Of a stretch of DNA of 64,000 nt, positions 37,801-48,117 are shown piece after piece. This stretch comes from Bradyrhizobium sp. SSBR45G. Lineage in GTDB: Bacteria > Pseudomonadota > Alphaproteobacteria > Rhizobiales > Xanthobacteraceae. Every line of letters starts with the position of its first letter. The stretch's first letter is position 1. The DNA lies in the NCBI RefSeq assembly GCF_030159255.1, contig NZ_BSCT01000004.1:248001-312000 (forward strand). The letters run 5' to 3'. Below the pieces are notes generated by a model. It worked only from the letters and a program-made list of their open reading frames with translations, ran no database searches and had not been told where the DNA came from. The position numbers were made by a program, and so were the translations under genes.

Positions 37801-40800
37801 AGATCTGCGGACGCAGCTGTCGCAGCGTCTTCCCGATTACATGGTCCCGTCGGCCTACGTGCAGCTGACCGCTCTGCCGCAGACGCCGAACGGCAAGTTG
37901 GATCGCAAGGCGCTGCCTGCGCCGGGATCCGCAGCGTTCGGGCATCGCGCCTTCACAGCGCCACTGGGTGAGGTCGAGGAACGGCTGGCGCAGATCTGGT
38001 GCGAGCTGCTGAAGCTGGACCGCATTGGCCGGCATGACGACTTCTTTGCATTGGGGGGCCACTCGTTGCTGGCGATGCGGGCGCTGTCCCGGCTGCGCGA
38101 CGAGTTCGTGATCGATCTCCCGCTGCGGGCCATGTTCGATGCGCCGCGACTGAGCGACCTGGCGGGACGGGTCGAGAGCGCGTTGCGCAGTGGCGCCGGT
38201 GTGGCGCTGCCGCCGCTGCAGGTTCAGCCGCGCCCGGAGCGGCTGGTGCTGTCCTACGCGCAGGAGCGATTGTGGTTCCTGGATCAGCTCGGGCTGGTGG
38301 GAGCGGCCTACAATCTGCCGTTTGCCGTGCGGCTCGAAGGGGCGCTGGATCCCATCGCGCTGGAGCGGAGCTTTTCCGAAGTGGTCCGGCGCCACGAGGC
38401 ATTGCGGACGCACTTCGAGACGGAGCAAGGACAGGCGGTGCAGATCATCGACGCAGCCTCGGTGTTCAGGCTCGGCCGAGACGATCTGTCGGAGCTCGGG
38501 GACGACGAAGCGCGCCGGCTCAGGATCGATCGGCTGCTGCGCGAGGCGGCCGTGCTGCCGTTCGATCTGTCGCGGGGACCGTTGTTCCGGGCACGGTTGA
38601 TCCGGCTCGGGCCGCAGGACCATGTGGTGCTGGTGACGATGCATCACATCGTGTCGGACGGCTGGTCGATCGGCGTGCTGGTCCGGGAGCTCGCAGCGCT
38701 GTACGAGGCCTATCGCACCAACGCTGCGCCGCCGCTGGCTGATCCCCAGGTGCAATATGCTGATTATGCGCTGTGGCAGCGGGGCTGGTTGCAGGGCGAG
38801 GCGCTGGAGCGCCAGCTTGCCTATTGGAAGACGCGGCTGACGGGCGCGCCGGCAGCGCTGGAACTGCCGATCAACCGTGCGCGTCCCGCGGTCGCGAGCT
38901 TCGCCGGCGGAATGGTGCCGTTCACGCTGTCGCGCGCGCTGTCGGACGGGCTCAAGGCGCTGTCGCGCCGTTCGGGCGCGACGCTCTACATGGTGCTGCT
39001 GGCCGCGTATCAGGTTCTGTTGTCGCGCTATAGCGGCCAGACCGACATCGTCGTGGGCTCGCCGATCGCCGGGCGCGTCGACCGCCATTTGGAGGGACTG
39101 ATCGGCTTCTTCGTCAACACGCTCGCGATGCGCACCGATCTGTCCGGCAATCCGAGCTTCATCGAGCTGCTCGGGCGGGTGAAGGAAGTGGCGCTCGGGG
39201 CCTATGCGCACCAGGATCTTCCGTTCGAGAGACTGGTAGAGGAACTGCAGCCGGTCCGCGACCTCAGTCGCCAGCCGGTGTTCCAGGTCAGCTTCAGCCT
39301 GCAAAATACGCCGCAGGATGCGATCGAGCTGCCGGCGCTGACGCTTCGGCTGCTGGGCAGCGAGCACCGTACGTCGCTGTTCGATCTGACGCTGTTCATG
39401 CGCGAGACCGCGGACGGCCTGGTCGGCACGTTTGAATATGCGTCGGATCTGTTCGACCGCGCGACCATCGAACGGCTGGCGGAACATTTCGAAATCCTGC
39501 TGGGTGGCATCGTGTCGGACCCGGAAGCCCGCTTGTCGGAGCTTCCGCTGCTGAGCGCGGCGGAGCGTCGTCAGCTGGCCGTCGACTGGAACGCGACGGA
39601 GGCCGACTATCCGGCGGACAAATGCCTGCACGAGCTGTTTGCCGAGCAGGCCGCACGAACCCCCGACGGTCTCGCCGTGGTGTTCGAGGGCGAGCAGCTG
39701 AGCTACCGGGAGCTGGACATCCGTTCCAACCAGCTAGCACACCATTTGCGCCGGCTGGGCGTAGGGCCTGAGATCGTGGTGGGGCTGTGCATCGAGCGCA
39801 GCCTGGAGATGGTGGTCGCCTTGCTCGGAATCCTGAAGGCGGGTGGGGCGTATCTGCCGCTCGACCCGGGATATCCGGCGGAACGGCTGAGCTACATGAT
39901 GCAGAACGCCGGCGCGCCCGTCATCGTGACACAGCAGCGCCTTGCCGCGTTGCTTCCCGCGCACGCCGCCCGGGTGGTAGAGATCGACGCGGCGTGGGCT
40001 GCCATTGCGGCCGAACCGCAGCAGGCGCCTGTCAACGACAGCCGTCCTGCCAATCTTGCTTATGTCATCTACACCTCGGGATCCACGGGGCGGCCCAAGG
40101 GGGTCGCCAACACGCATGGCGGCATCGTCAACCGCCTGGTGTGGATGCAGGCGGCCTATCGGCTCGGTCCCGGCGACCGCGTTCTGCAGAAGACGCCGTT
40201 TTCGTTCGACGTGTCGGTGTGGGAATTCTTCTGGCCGCTGATCGAGGGCGTGCCGCTCGTTGTGGCCCGGCCCGAGGGTCATCAGGACCCCTCCTATCTC
40301 GCGGCCCTGATCCAGCGCGAGGCGGTGACGATCGCGCACTTCGTCCCGTCGATGCTGCAGGTGTTCCTGGAGACGGAGGATGTGTCCCGCTGCGCCAGCC
40401 TGCGTGCCGTGATGTGCAGCGGCGAGGCGCTCGGGGGAGAGCTGAAGACGCGGTTTCTGCGGAGTTCGCGCAGCGAGCTCCACAATCTTTACGGACCGAC
40501 CGAAGCTGCGGTGGATGTGAGCGCGTTCGCGTGCCGCCTGGAGGCGGACGCGGTCAGCGTGCCGATCGGCCGTCCGATCTCGAACATGCAGCTCCATGTT
40601 CTGGATGATCACGGCGCGCTCGTGCCCGTCGGCGTCGCCGGCGAGCTGTATATCGGCGGCGTGGGACTTGCGCGCGGCTATTTCGGCCGTGCCGATCTGA
40701 CGGCGGAGCGCTTCGTGCCGAGCCCGTTCGGAGACGGCGAGCGGTTGTACCGGACGGGCGATCTTGTCCGGTGGCGTGCCGATGGCGAGCTGGAATATCT

Positions 40801-42283
40801 CGGCCGCCTGGACCATCAGGTGAAGATCCGCGGCTTTCGGATCGAGCTCGGCGAGATCGAGGCGGCGCTCGCCGAGCATGCCGGCGTGTCGCAGGCGGTG
40901 GCGACGGCGCCGGCTGACGGCAGCGGCGACAGGCGGCTCGTGGCCTATGTCGTCGGGGACGAGAAGACCATCGATCCGGTGGCGCTGAGCGCGCATCTCA
41001 AGCGACGGCTTCCTGACTACATGGTGCCTGCAGCCTCGGCCTTCGTCGTTCTGGATCAGCTTCCTCTCTCGCCGAACGGGAAGCTCGACCGCAGCGCGCT
41101 GCCGCAACCGCAACGTCGACACGGCGCGGCTGAAGCTGCTCCACGCACGGCCGCCGAGGAAATTCTTGCGAAGCTGTGGTCGGACCTGCTCGGACTAAAC
41201 GCCGTCGGCGTGCATGACGATTTCTTCGAGCTCGGCGGCCACTCGCTGCTGGCGATGCGCCTGATCGCGCAGGTCCGACATGCGCTCGGCGTCGATCTGC
41301 CGGTGCGCCTCCTGTTCGAGGAGAAGCCGACGATCGCGGTGATGGCCGCCCATATCGCCGTCGCCAGGGCGGCGAAACAAGGGTTCGAGATGCAGGGATC
41401 GGGCAGGCGCGACTACTCGTGCATCATCCCGATACATCTGAGCGAGCAGGGGACGCCGATCATCTGCGTTCATCCCATCGGAGGAGGCATCCTGTGCTAT
41501 CGCGACCTCGCGAAGTCGCTCGGGCCCGGCTATTCCGTCTACGGCATCAAGGCGCTTGGTCTTCATGGCGAGCAGGATCCGCTGGTCTCGATCGATCAGA
41601 TGGCAGATCACCATGTCGCCCGCATGCTCGAGATCCAGCAGACGGGACCGTTCAATCTCGTCGGCTGGTCCGCCGGCGGGCTGATCGCTTTCGCCATTGC
41701 CAAGAAGCTGAACGAGCTTGGGCATCAGGTCGGGGTGCTGGCGCTGATCGATACCGTTCCGCCGAGCTCCACCGGAGAGTGGCGGCACAACAGGCGCCAG
41801 GTCGAACGCACCGAGTGGCTCACATTCATGGGCGTGTTGGAAATTCCGCCACAGCGCGGGCTGACGTCGCGATGGCATTCGTTCTGGCGGCTCGCCGATG
41901 CTGCCAAGGCCGACTATGTGCTGCGTCTGGCCAAGCGGCACAAATCGCTGTCCAGCGGAATGACGGACGCAGAGTTCGCGCATGTGGTCTCCGTGTTCCA
42001 GGCCAACCTGCATGCTCTCCAGCAGCACGTGGTGTCGCCCTATGGCGGGAAGCTGTTGCTGTTCCAGCCGGACGGAGATCCGGTCAGGACGCCGGATCAC
42101 TTCGCCAGGGCTGCGAAATTCTGGCAATCCAAGTCGCTGAACGGCTTTGACGTGCATTACGTCCCGGGCAATCACGGCTCGATGATCCAGTATCCGGCCT
42201 CGGACCACATCGCGGCTCGCTTGCGGGCCGAGCTCGAGGAGGCCCAGCCCGTCTCCGAGAGATTGGCCGCCGAGCCGGTCTAG
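34871..42283 (+). CDS. NRPS: docking-C-A(Gly)-PCP-C-A(Ser)-PCP-TE, terminating synthetase
   Basis: 2470 residues. The first 55 residues ([20 protein letters not shown] onward) are a TubC-type N-terminal docking domain, placing this protein after the previous one. Module 1: C, A code D-I-L-Q-L-G-L-V-W-K (glycine), PCP Ser1065. Module 2: C, A code D-V-W-H-M-S-L-V-D-K (serine, cf. EntF DVWHFSLVDK), PCP Ser2125. The C-terminal thioesterase (about residues 2190-2460) has GWSAGG with Ser2267 and ends with the His region VPGNHGSMI; it releases the product by hydrolysis or cyclisation. Its two C domains and the ends of its two A domains are almost identical in DNA, suggesting module duplication or gene conversion. 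Confidence 0.93.
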
Positions 42284-42292
42284 GTCATCCTC

Positions 42293-43948
42293 ATGCAGAA
42301 CAAGCTCGTCTCTTTCCTGCTTCGCCTGGTGCCCGGGCCTATCGCTGTGGCCTCCGGGTGCAGCATCATCGCGGCGGCCACGACCGTCGCGCTGTTTGCC
42401 TACGTCTTTGCGCATGTTCGCCAGCAGACGCCGGCTGCTCTGCCCGAGGTCATCTCGTTTGCGGCCCTCGCATCGGCATCGATCGCGAGCCGTCTGGCTG
42501 CCGCGAGAGCTTCGGTCCGTGTTGGCAGCGCCGTCATTCTCCGGCTTCGAAATACCTTGATCTCGGCGATTCTGAATACGCGCTACCGCCAGCTCGAAAT
42601 GATCGGAGCCGGAAGGCTGAAAGCTGTCGTCGCCGTCGACGTCCAGACGATTGCGACGGCGGCTCCGATCCTCGTCAACATGGTGACGAACCTCGCGATG
42701 GTCGCGAGCCTCCTGGTCTACATGTGCTGGCTCTCGCCGGCTGGAGCAGGCGTGATCGTCGGCGCGGCGATGTTCGGCGTGCCGCTGTACTGGGCCGTCG
42801 TCGGCCGGTCGACCAGGTTGAGCTATCAGGCCTGGATGGCGTGGGAGCGCCTCGACAAGGTGCTGGGTGGGCTGATCGCAGGTCTGAAACAGCTGAAATT
42901 GAGCGCGGTCCGAACGTCCCGTTATCTGTCCGAGGACATCGACGGGCGTCAGACCGAGTTTCTCCGTCTTCGCGAGCAGGCGACATGGGCCGGCGCCATC
43001 GCGATGAATGTCGGGCAGGCCGTGTTTCTGCTGGTGATCGGAATCCTCCTGTTTCAGCATTCTCCCGATGCCCGGCATGTCGAGTTCTTCTTTGCTGCGA
43101 TCTATCTGATCGGTCCACTGGATGCCGCCATCGGGTCGTTCGCGTCGCTTGGGCACGTCAATGCGGTGTTTCGCAGGATTCAGGACCTCGGCGTGGTGCT
43201 TTCGTCGTCAGCGGCCGTGGACCCCGAAGGGGGAGAGGGCGGCGCGGGTGACGTCCGGTGGCGCCAGGTCAGCTTCGAGGGAGTCTGTTATTCCTACGGC
43301 GAGACCGGGCCCGCCGATGCCTTTGCATTCGGGCCGGTGGATCTCGAGCTGAAACGGGGCGAGATCGTCTTCATCAAGGGTGGAAACGGCAGCGGCAAGA
43401 GCACCTTTGCACGGCTGCTCGCCGGCCTGTACGAACCGTCGAGCGGCGCGATCCTCTTGGACGGTCGGCCGGTCGATGATCGGAGCCGCCAGCTTTATCG
43501 CCAGATCTTCAGCTGCCTGTTCGAGGATGCACATGCGTTCGAGCGCATTCCCGGAAACGAGACCTGCGAGGATCGGGCGCGCGGCCTGCTTGGGGAATGG
43601 TCGATCGGCCGCAAGGTCATGACGGAGCACGCAAGGTTCTTGAATACGCAGGATCTGTCGCGGGGGCAGAAGGGCCGATTGCTGCTCGTGTCTGCCCTGA
43701 TGGAAGATCGTGACATCTACATCTTTGACGAATGGGCTGCCGATCAGGACGCGAGATCGCGGGAGCAGTTCTATCTGTCGCTGCTGCCAGCGTTGAAGCG
43801 CGACGGGAGGCTCGTTATCGTCCTGACGCATGACGAGTCATTCGATTCCGTCGCTGATCGCATCGTCAGGTTCCATGATGGAAGGGTTGCAGCCGATATG
43901 TCGGCCATGATTGGGCATGAAGGGGTGTCGCGTGCAGGCGTCGTCTAG
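42293..43948 (+). CDS. PvdE/SyrD-family cyclic-peptide ABC exporter
   Basis: 551 residues: a transmembrane half with about six helices (residues 10-290) fused to a nucleotide-binding half with Walker A GGNGSGKST near residue 365, signature LSRGQKGRLLL and Walker B IYIFDEWAADQD. The FDEWAADQD sequence is characteristic of the PvdE/cyclic-peptide transporter family, which moves non-ribosomal peptides from cytoplasm to periplasm. It starts 9 bp after the terminal NRPS stop and overlaps the type II thioesterase gene, so it belongs to the operon. In pyoverdine systems PvdE exports the acylated precursor that the periplasmic acylase PvdQ then trims; the acylase at 7192-12816 gives this locus the same pairing. 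Confidence 0.93.
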   Translation: MQNKLVSFLLRLVPGPIAVASGCSIIAAATTVALFAYVFAHVRQQTPAALPEVISFAALASASIASRLAAARASVRVGSAVILRLRNTLISAILNTRYRQLEMIGAGRLKAVVAVDVQTIATAAPILVNMVTNLAMVASLLVYMCWLSPAGAGVIVGAAMFGVPLYWAVVGRSTRLSYQAWMAWERLDKVLGGLIAGLKQLKLSAVRTSRYLSEDIDGRQTEFLRLREQATWAGAIAMNVGQAVFLLVIGILLFQHSPDARHVEFFFAAIYLIGPLDAAIGSFASLGHVNAVFRRIQDLGVVLSSSAAVDPEGGEGGAGDVRWRQVSFEGVCYSYGETGPADAFAFGPVDLELKRGEIVFIKGGNGSGKSTFARLLAGLYEPSSGAILLDGRPVDDRSRQLYRQIFSCLFEDAHAFERIPGNETCEDRARGLLGEWSIGRKVMTEHARFLNTQDLSRGQKGRLLLVSALMEDRDIYIFDEWAADQDARSREQFYLSLLPALKRDGRLVIVLTHDESFDSVADRIVRFHDGRVAADMSAMIGHEGVSRAGVV

Positions 43949-44684
43949 TCGATCTCTGTTGCGCTATGCCGGCGCGCGACCCGGTTGCCCGAAATTGCTG
44001 TGCTTTCCCTACGCCGGCGGCGTGGCCGCGGGCTATCGCAATTGGGCCGTGGCGCTGTCGCCGCATGTCGATGTCGTGGCCGTCGAATATCCCGGCAGGG
44101 GATTTCGCCGGCGCGAGCAGCTCGCGCGCCGGATTGTCGATCTCGTCCAGGGGATCATGCCCGAGATCGCGGCGGAAATGACCGGGCCGGTCATCCTGTT
44201 CGGCCACAGCATGGGGGCTCTGGTTGCGTTCGAGGTGTTGCGCATCTTTTCCCCCAGGCAACCCGTGATCGCCGCCGTGATGTCCGGGTGTCGTCCGCCC
44301 GTTCTGCGGGGGTCCGAGCCCGAGATCCACGGTCTGCCCGACGAGGAGTTCATCGAGGAGCTGCGCAAGCTCGACGGTACGCCGGAGGAACTGCTCGCGG
44401 ACCGGGACTTGATGGAGCTTGCGATGCCGGTGTTGCGCGCTGACTTCGAGGCGGTTGCGACCTATGCCCCGCCGAAGGCGTTCAAGCTGTCCTGCCCCGT
44501 GCTGGTCTATGGCGGTGAGAGCGACAACAGCGTCGGTCTCGAGGAGCTGGAAGGATGGCGGGAGCACGCCGCCATCTCCTGCGCTATCAGGGCGTTTCCT
44601 GGTAACCATTTTTTCGTCCGCTCTGCGGAGCAGGACGTGCTGAGCACGCTGCTGCGTGACATCCGTTCGCTCACCGCGGTGTGA
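43932..44684 (+). CDS. Type II thioesterase (NRPS/PKS editing)
   Basis: 250 residues from GTG 43932, chosen because AAGGGG lies six bases upstream; ATG 43917 and TTG 43911 are in-frame alternatives. The alpha/beta hydrolase fold is typical of GrsT/LgrE-type enzymes: LCFPYAGGVAAGYRNWA, VEYPGRGFRR, nucleophile Ser93 in FGHSMGALVAFE, a conserved Asp region near LVYGGESDNS, and His in FPGNHFFV. These proteins clear misprimed or stalled acyl groups from carrier domains in trans. It overlaps the exporter gene by 17 bp and is the last gene of the biosynthetic operon. Confidence 0.95.
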   Translation: MQASSSRSLLRYAGARPGCPKLLCFPYAGGVAAGYRNWAVALSPHVDVVAVEYPGRGFRRREQLARRIVDLVQGIMPEIAAEMTGPVILFGHSMGALVAFEVLRIFSPRQPVIAAVMSGCRPPVLRGSEPEIHGLPDEEFIEELRKLDGTPEELLADRDLMELAMPVLRADFEAVATYAPPKAFKLSCPVLVYGGESDNSVGLEELEGWREHAAISCAIRAFPGNHFFVRSAEQDVLSTLLRDIRSLTAV

Positions 44685-45012
44685 GAGCGCTCGGAATAGA
44701 GTCGCGGCGCAGCTTGCGTCGCCGGCTCACTGTAATCCGTAGGATACGTCCCGCTCTCATTCGATAGTAGCCGGCACCAGTTCAGAAGTTGGGCATTGCC
44801 GTACAAGCGATAGCACCCGATAGTTGTCAAAAGGAGCTCGGCCTGATCGTGCAAAATATTCCTGTGGAATCAAGACGCAGAAAATTCGTCTGTGCCACCA
44901 TGGGCATCCTGAAACGGCGCGGCGAGATAAGATATATCAATTGCTTAGTTGTGCGGTAAACCATCGAGTGGGAATGATTTTTGCCTATCCAGCGGTATCC
45001 AAAACTACGCCG
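44685..45012. other. Non-coding end of the biosynthetic locus
   Basis: About 330 bp after the last operon gene. It contains repeat copy B (44818-44895) but no supported gene, and I could not identify a good intrinsic terminator for the operon. Confidence 0.5.
44818..44895 (+). repeat. Dispersed repeat copy B, possible island end
   Basis: Matches 1453-1530 in direct orientation, best at 44853-44876. It lies about 120 bp upstream of the integrase relic, the usual position of an attachment site relative to its integrase gene. Confidence 0.6.
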
Positions 45013-45531
45013 CCATGGAGTTCGGTGAGAAGTGGTTCCAGGAAGCTCGTATGGGTACAGCACGCGTGCGATGCATCGCTCCATTTACGAGCGCGACATC
45101 CTTCCAACGTTTCGAAGTCGTTTATTGACCGAGATCACGCCTGACGATCTTCGCGCAATCTGCGCCAAGGTGAAGGAGCGGGGCGCGCTGGCTACGGCCG
45201 TACACGCCCGCGACATCGCGAAGCTCGTTTTCGCCTTCGCGATCCTGCACGGCGAAAAGTCCCGAATCCAGCCAACGACGTTGGGCCGGCCTCGATCGCG
45301 ACCTTCGTTCCGAAGAATCGATCCCTTTCGCCCTCTGAGATTCGGGTCATGCTCGGCCAGCTTGAACATGTGCCGACACTTCCAACCATTCGGCTAGGGA
45401 CGAAGCTGCTCCTGCTGACGATGGTGCGAAAGAGCGAACTACAGGACGCGACCTGGGATGAGGTCGACTTTGAAAATGCTGTCTGGTCGATACCCAAGGA
45501 GAGGATGAAGCGCTCGAAAGCGCACAACGTC
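45013..45531 (+). pseudogene. P4-type tyrosine integrase relic
   Basis: Three consecutive pieces of one integrase in shifting frames. Around 45013-45060 reads MEFGEKWFQEARMGTA; 45070-45265 reads SIYERDILPTFRSRLLTEIT, then PDDLRAICAKVKERGALATA and FAFAILHGEKS (core-binding domain); 45295-45531 reads ASIATFVPKNRSLSPSEIRV, MLGQLEHV and TLPTIRLGTKLLLLTMVRKS, then ELQDATWDEVDF and SIPKERMKRSKAHNVY (start of the catalytic domain, including the first conserved Arg). At 45532 it is replaced abruptly by a dispersed repeat, so the rest of the catalytic domain with the His and Tyr residues is lost. It is non-functional but marks a former integration module at this end of the NRPS locus. Confidence 0.85.
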
Positions 45532-45712
45532 TATTGGGCTGAACCTGTGTTCGGCCGCGTGCTTATTTTCTGTACGCGGACCGCGGGTGTCAGTCGATAC
45601 CCGGCCTTCCCTGCGCCTCTCCTTGCGAGAAGAGGGCCGTACGGTTCCAAAACTCGGGCGCATCGCGCCGCGAGATCGCGACTTCACGCCTTTGCTGTTT
45701 GGCACGTTAAGC
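45532..45712 (+). repeat. Dispersed structured repeat, left-truncated copy
   Basis: Matches about 6501-6680 in the same orientation. The inner hairpins are kept with paired or wobble changes (CCGCGT/ACGCGG; CGGGTGTC-AGTC-GATACCCG), but the left arm of the outer stem is missing because the copy begins at the break in the integrase relic. Confidence 0.7.
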
Positions 45713-45952
45713 AGATCCGCCTGAGCCGATCGTGAGGGCATGGCGGGCCGCGCGCAGTCCAGTGCGGGCCGATCATGGGAAATAGGAAAGAAGCCACGTC
45801 GCGATGACACAGTCTCATTTCTGAAGAGGAGCAACGGAATCTCCCCCGTTGCTCGATCTGGGCGCAAGGCTCGATCTGCCCTTGCCTTAAACCTGAGTCG
45901 AGAGTGCAGGCGCTGGCCTTGTGAGGGAGACCAAGTCTTTCTCATGATCAGG

Positions 45953-46954
45953 TCACGGTGCGGAATTCCACATCACGGATACGAGACGATAGCCATCATC
46001 CTCTCGTGCCAGATGACCCAGGGCAGGAAATGGGAAGTGGAAGCCGTATATCACGGTTTTCTCCGCCACCGCCTGATCATAGAGCCTGCGGCGTGTCTGC
46101 TCGGCCTGCACGGGATCCATGTCGGTCGCGCCGTGCCAATTTGGGTGACGGATGAACAGGGCCGGATGCGTGGTCACGTCACCCTGGATGATCACCTTGT
46201 CAGCACCAGAGGTGACGATGAAGGAGGAGTGCCCGGGCGTATGCCCGTGGGTCGACATCGAGGTCACGCCTGGAGCCAGCTCCACGCCCCCATCGAACTT
46301 TTTCACCGTGCTTCCCAGCACGCCGAAAATCCGGCGAGCTCGCTTGAAATTGGCGACCATCGCCTCGGATGGTGTCTTCGGCATGTTGCTGCTGTCCATC
46401 CAGTAGGCATATTCGGCAGCGGGAACGTAGATCTGCGCATTAGGGAACGCTGGCTTGTTGTCTGCGGTCACAAGGCCGCCGATGTGATCTGCATGAAAGT
46501 GGGTGATCAGCACCTGGTCGACATCGGCTACCGAATAGCCAGCCGCAGCGAGATTGTTGCGGAACTGGCCGCCAACGCCGTTGCTTTGAATGAAGGCGGC
46601 TTCCCCAACGCCGGTATCGATCACCACCAGCCGCCCGCTGGTGTTGAGTACGACCGGGGTAAAGGTCAGTGTGATCGCATCCGTCGGCAAGAAGGAGGCT
46701 TCCAGCGTGCGGGCAACTTCGTCTGCAGGCACGTTCGAGACGAAGTTGTCAAGGCGGGGGAAGCTAACGGTGCCGTCCGTGATCGAGAGCAGGTCGATGC
46801 TCCCCACCTTGTGCTTGTGGATGCCCGGCATCTGCTTGGGCGTGGGCTTCGGTGCGGTTTGAGCAGCCATGGGAGCTGCGGACGCCATCGCCGCCAGCGC
46901 TGCTCCCGCCATCAGGCTACGCCGCGAAACATCAATCTTATGGTCTGCCGCCAT
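45953..46954 (-). CDS. MBL-fold metallo-hydrolase with Tat signal
   Basis: 333 residues from ATG 46954 (an ATG at 46990 adds 12 residues). The N-terminus VSRRSLMAGAALAAMASAAP has a twin-arginine signal, so a folded, metal-loaded enzyme is sent to the periplasm. The metallo-beta-lactamase fold is shown by IDTGVG, the metal-binding HFHADHIGG, HGHTPGHSSF and GDVTTHP. Family members hydrolyse lactones, thioesters, phosphoesters or beta-lactams; AHL-lactonase-like or alkylsulfatase-unrelated small hydrolases are possible, and the substrate cannot be read from sequence. It diverges from the LysR gene at 47108 with 150 bp between, so that regulator probably controls it. Confidence 0.9.
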   Translation of the reverse strand: MAADHKIDVSRRSLMAGAALAAMASAAPMAAQTAPKPTPKQMPGIHKHKVGSIDLLSITDGTVSFPRLDNFVSNVPADEVARTLEASFLPTDAITLTFTPVVLNTSGRLVVIDTGVGEAAFIQSNGVGGQFRNNLAAAGYSVADVDQVLITHFHADHIGGLVTADNKPAFPNAQIYVPAAEYAYWMDSSNMPKTPSEAMVANFKRARRIFGVLGSTVKKFDGGVELAPGVTSMSTHGHTPGHSSFIVTSGADKVIIQGDVTTHPALFIRHPNWHGATDMDPVQAEQTRRRLYDQAVAEKTVIYGFHFPFPALGHLAREDDGYRLVSVMWNSAP

Positions 46955-47107
46955 TGGTTCATCCCGGATTTGAGCGCGAAGGGCAACCATGTGCCTGCGC
47001 CTCGATTTGTCAGCAGCACCAGACTAAGTCGTTTGATACTTGAACAATATGCATGAGATTGACAAAACAGTTATGCGCAGGATTCATCAATAGCTGGAGA
47101 TGGTGTC

Positions 47108-48001
47108 GTGAGCCGCAGCGATCTGGTCGATCTGAATACCTTCGTCGTCATTGCTGAAGAGCGAAGCTTCACCCGGGCGGCGGCGCGGCTCGGAACATCG
47201 CAATCGGCTCTGAGCCATCAGTTGCGCAGGCTGGAGACCAGATTGGGAGTACGATTGTTGACGCGAACGACGCGCAGCGTTGCCGTCACTCTCGCTGGCG
47301 AGAATCTGCTGGACGGATTGAGGCCCGCATTCGAGACAATCGACGCGAGCCTTGCCGCCATCAGCGTTCTTCGTGAAAAGCCGAGAGGCAAGATCCGGAT
47401 GACCGTTCCACGGCACGCGGCCAGCAGCCTGCTGTGGCCGTCACTCCGAATGTTCGTCGCGAAACATCCCGAGATCGAGATCGAACTGAGCGTCGACACC
47501 GCGCTTCGGGATCTCGTTTCGGATCAATACGACGCTGGCGTAAGGCTTGGCGAACTGGTGATGGAGAACATGATCGCGGTACCAATCGGGCCGGATCTGC
47601 GCATGGCGGCCGTTGCCGCGCCCGAATACTTCGTACGGCGTAAGATTCCGCTTACGCCGCGCGATCTGGCGAAGCATGTTTGTATCAATTTCCGTCTGCC
47701 GCGATCCGGCCGGCTCTATGCTTGGGAATTTGAGAAGAGGCGCCATCAGATGAAGGTCCGTGTCAACGGGCCGCTGGTCTTCGATGAACCCGACATGATT
47801 CTGGCGGCGGCAGTGGATGGTCAGGGGATCGCCTTTCTCATGGAGGATCAGGTCGCTGAGATGCTGGAAAAGCGGCGTCTTGTGCGCGTGCTGGAGGATT
47901 GGTGTCCCTCGTTTCCCGGTTATCACCTCTATTACCAGACGAGGAAGAACAACTCCGCCGCGTTCCGGTTGTTGATCGAAGAGCTGCGCTATCGAAAATG
48001 A
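47108..48001 (+). CDS. LysR-family transcriptional regulator
   Basis: 297 residues from GTG 47108. The DNA-binding domain is LNTFVVIAEERSFTRAAARL with TSQSALSHQLRRLETRLGVR at residues 8-60; the effector domain follows (IRMTVPRHAASSLLWPSLRM onward). It resembles the CrgA/DsdC-like subgroup often placed beside oxidoreductases and hydrolases. The divergent MBL-fold gene is the likely target. The intergenic stretch has the AT-rich segment TTGAACAATATGCATGAGAT that could hold the LysR box and both promoters. Confidence 0.92.
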   Translation: MSRSDLVDLNTFVVIAEERSFTRAAARLGTSQSALSHQLRRLETRLGVRLLTRTTRSVAVTLAGENLLDGLRPAFETIDASLAAISVLREKPRGKIRMTVPRHAASSLLWPSLRMFVAKHPEIEIELSVDTALRDLVSDQYDAGVRLGELVMENMIAVPIGPDLRMAAVAAPEYFVRRKIPLTPRDLAKHVCINFRLPRSGRLYAWEFEKRRHQMKVRVNGPLVFDEPDMILAAAVDGQGIAFLMEDQVAEMLEKRRLVRVLEDWCPSFPGYHLYYQTRKNNSAAFRLLIEELRYRK

Positions 48002-48117
48002 GGCTGTCGACGAGTGCGCAGCCGGAGCCTGCAAGCAGTTGTCTCGTTGCCTTGGTCGTCCCGGCGCAGCGCAATCGAGCACCAGGAAAGACGCGGACTG
48101 ACGTCGGGGCTGCGCAG

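Noticed and set aside
45740..47056. Long + strand open frame of 438 codons
   Set aside because: It is antisense to the clear MBL-fold gene; the minus frame has all catalytic motifs and a Tat signal.
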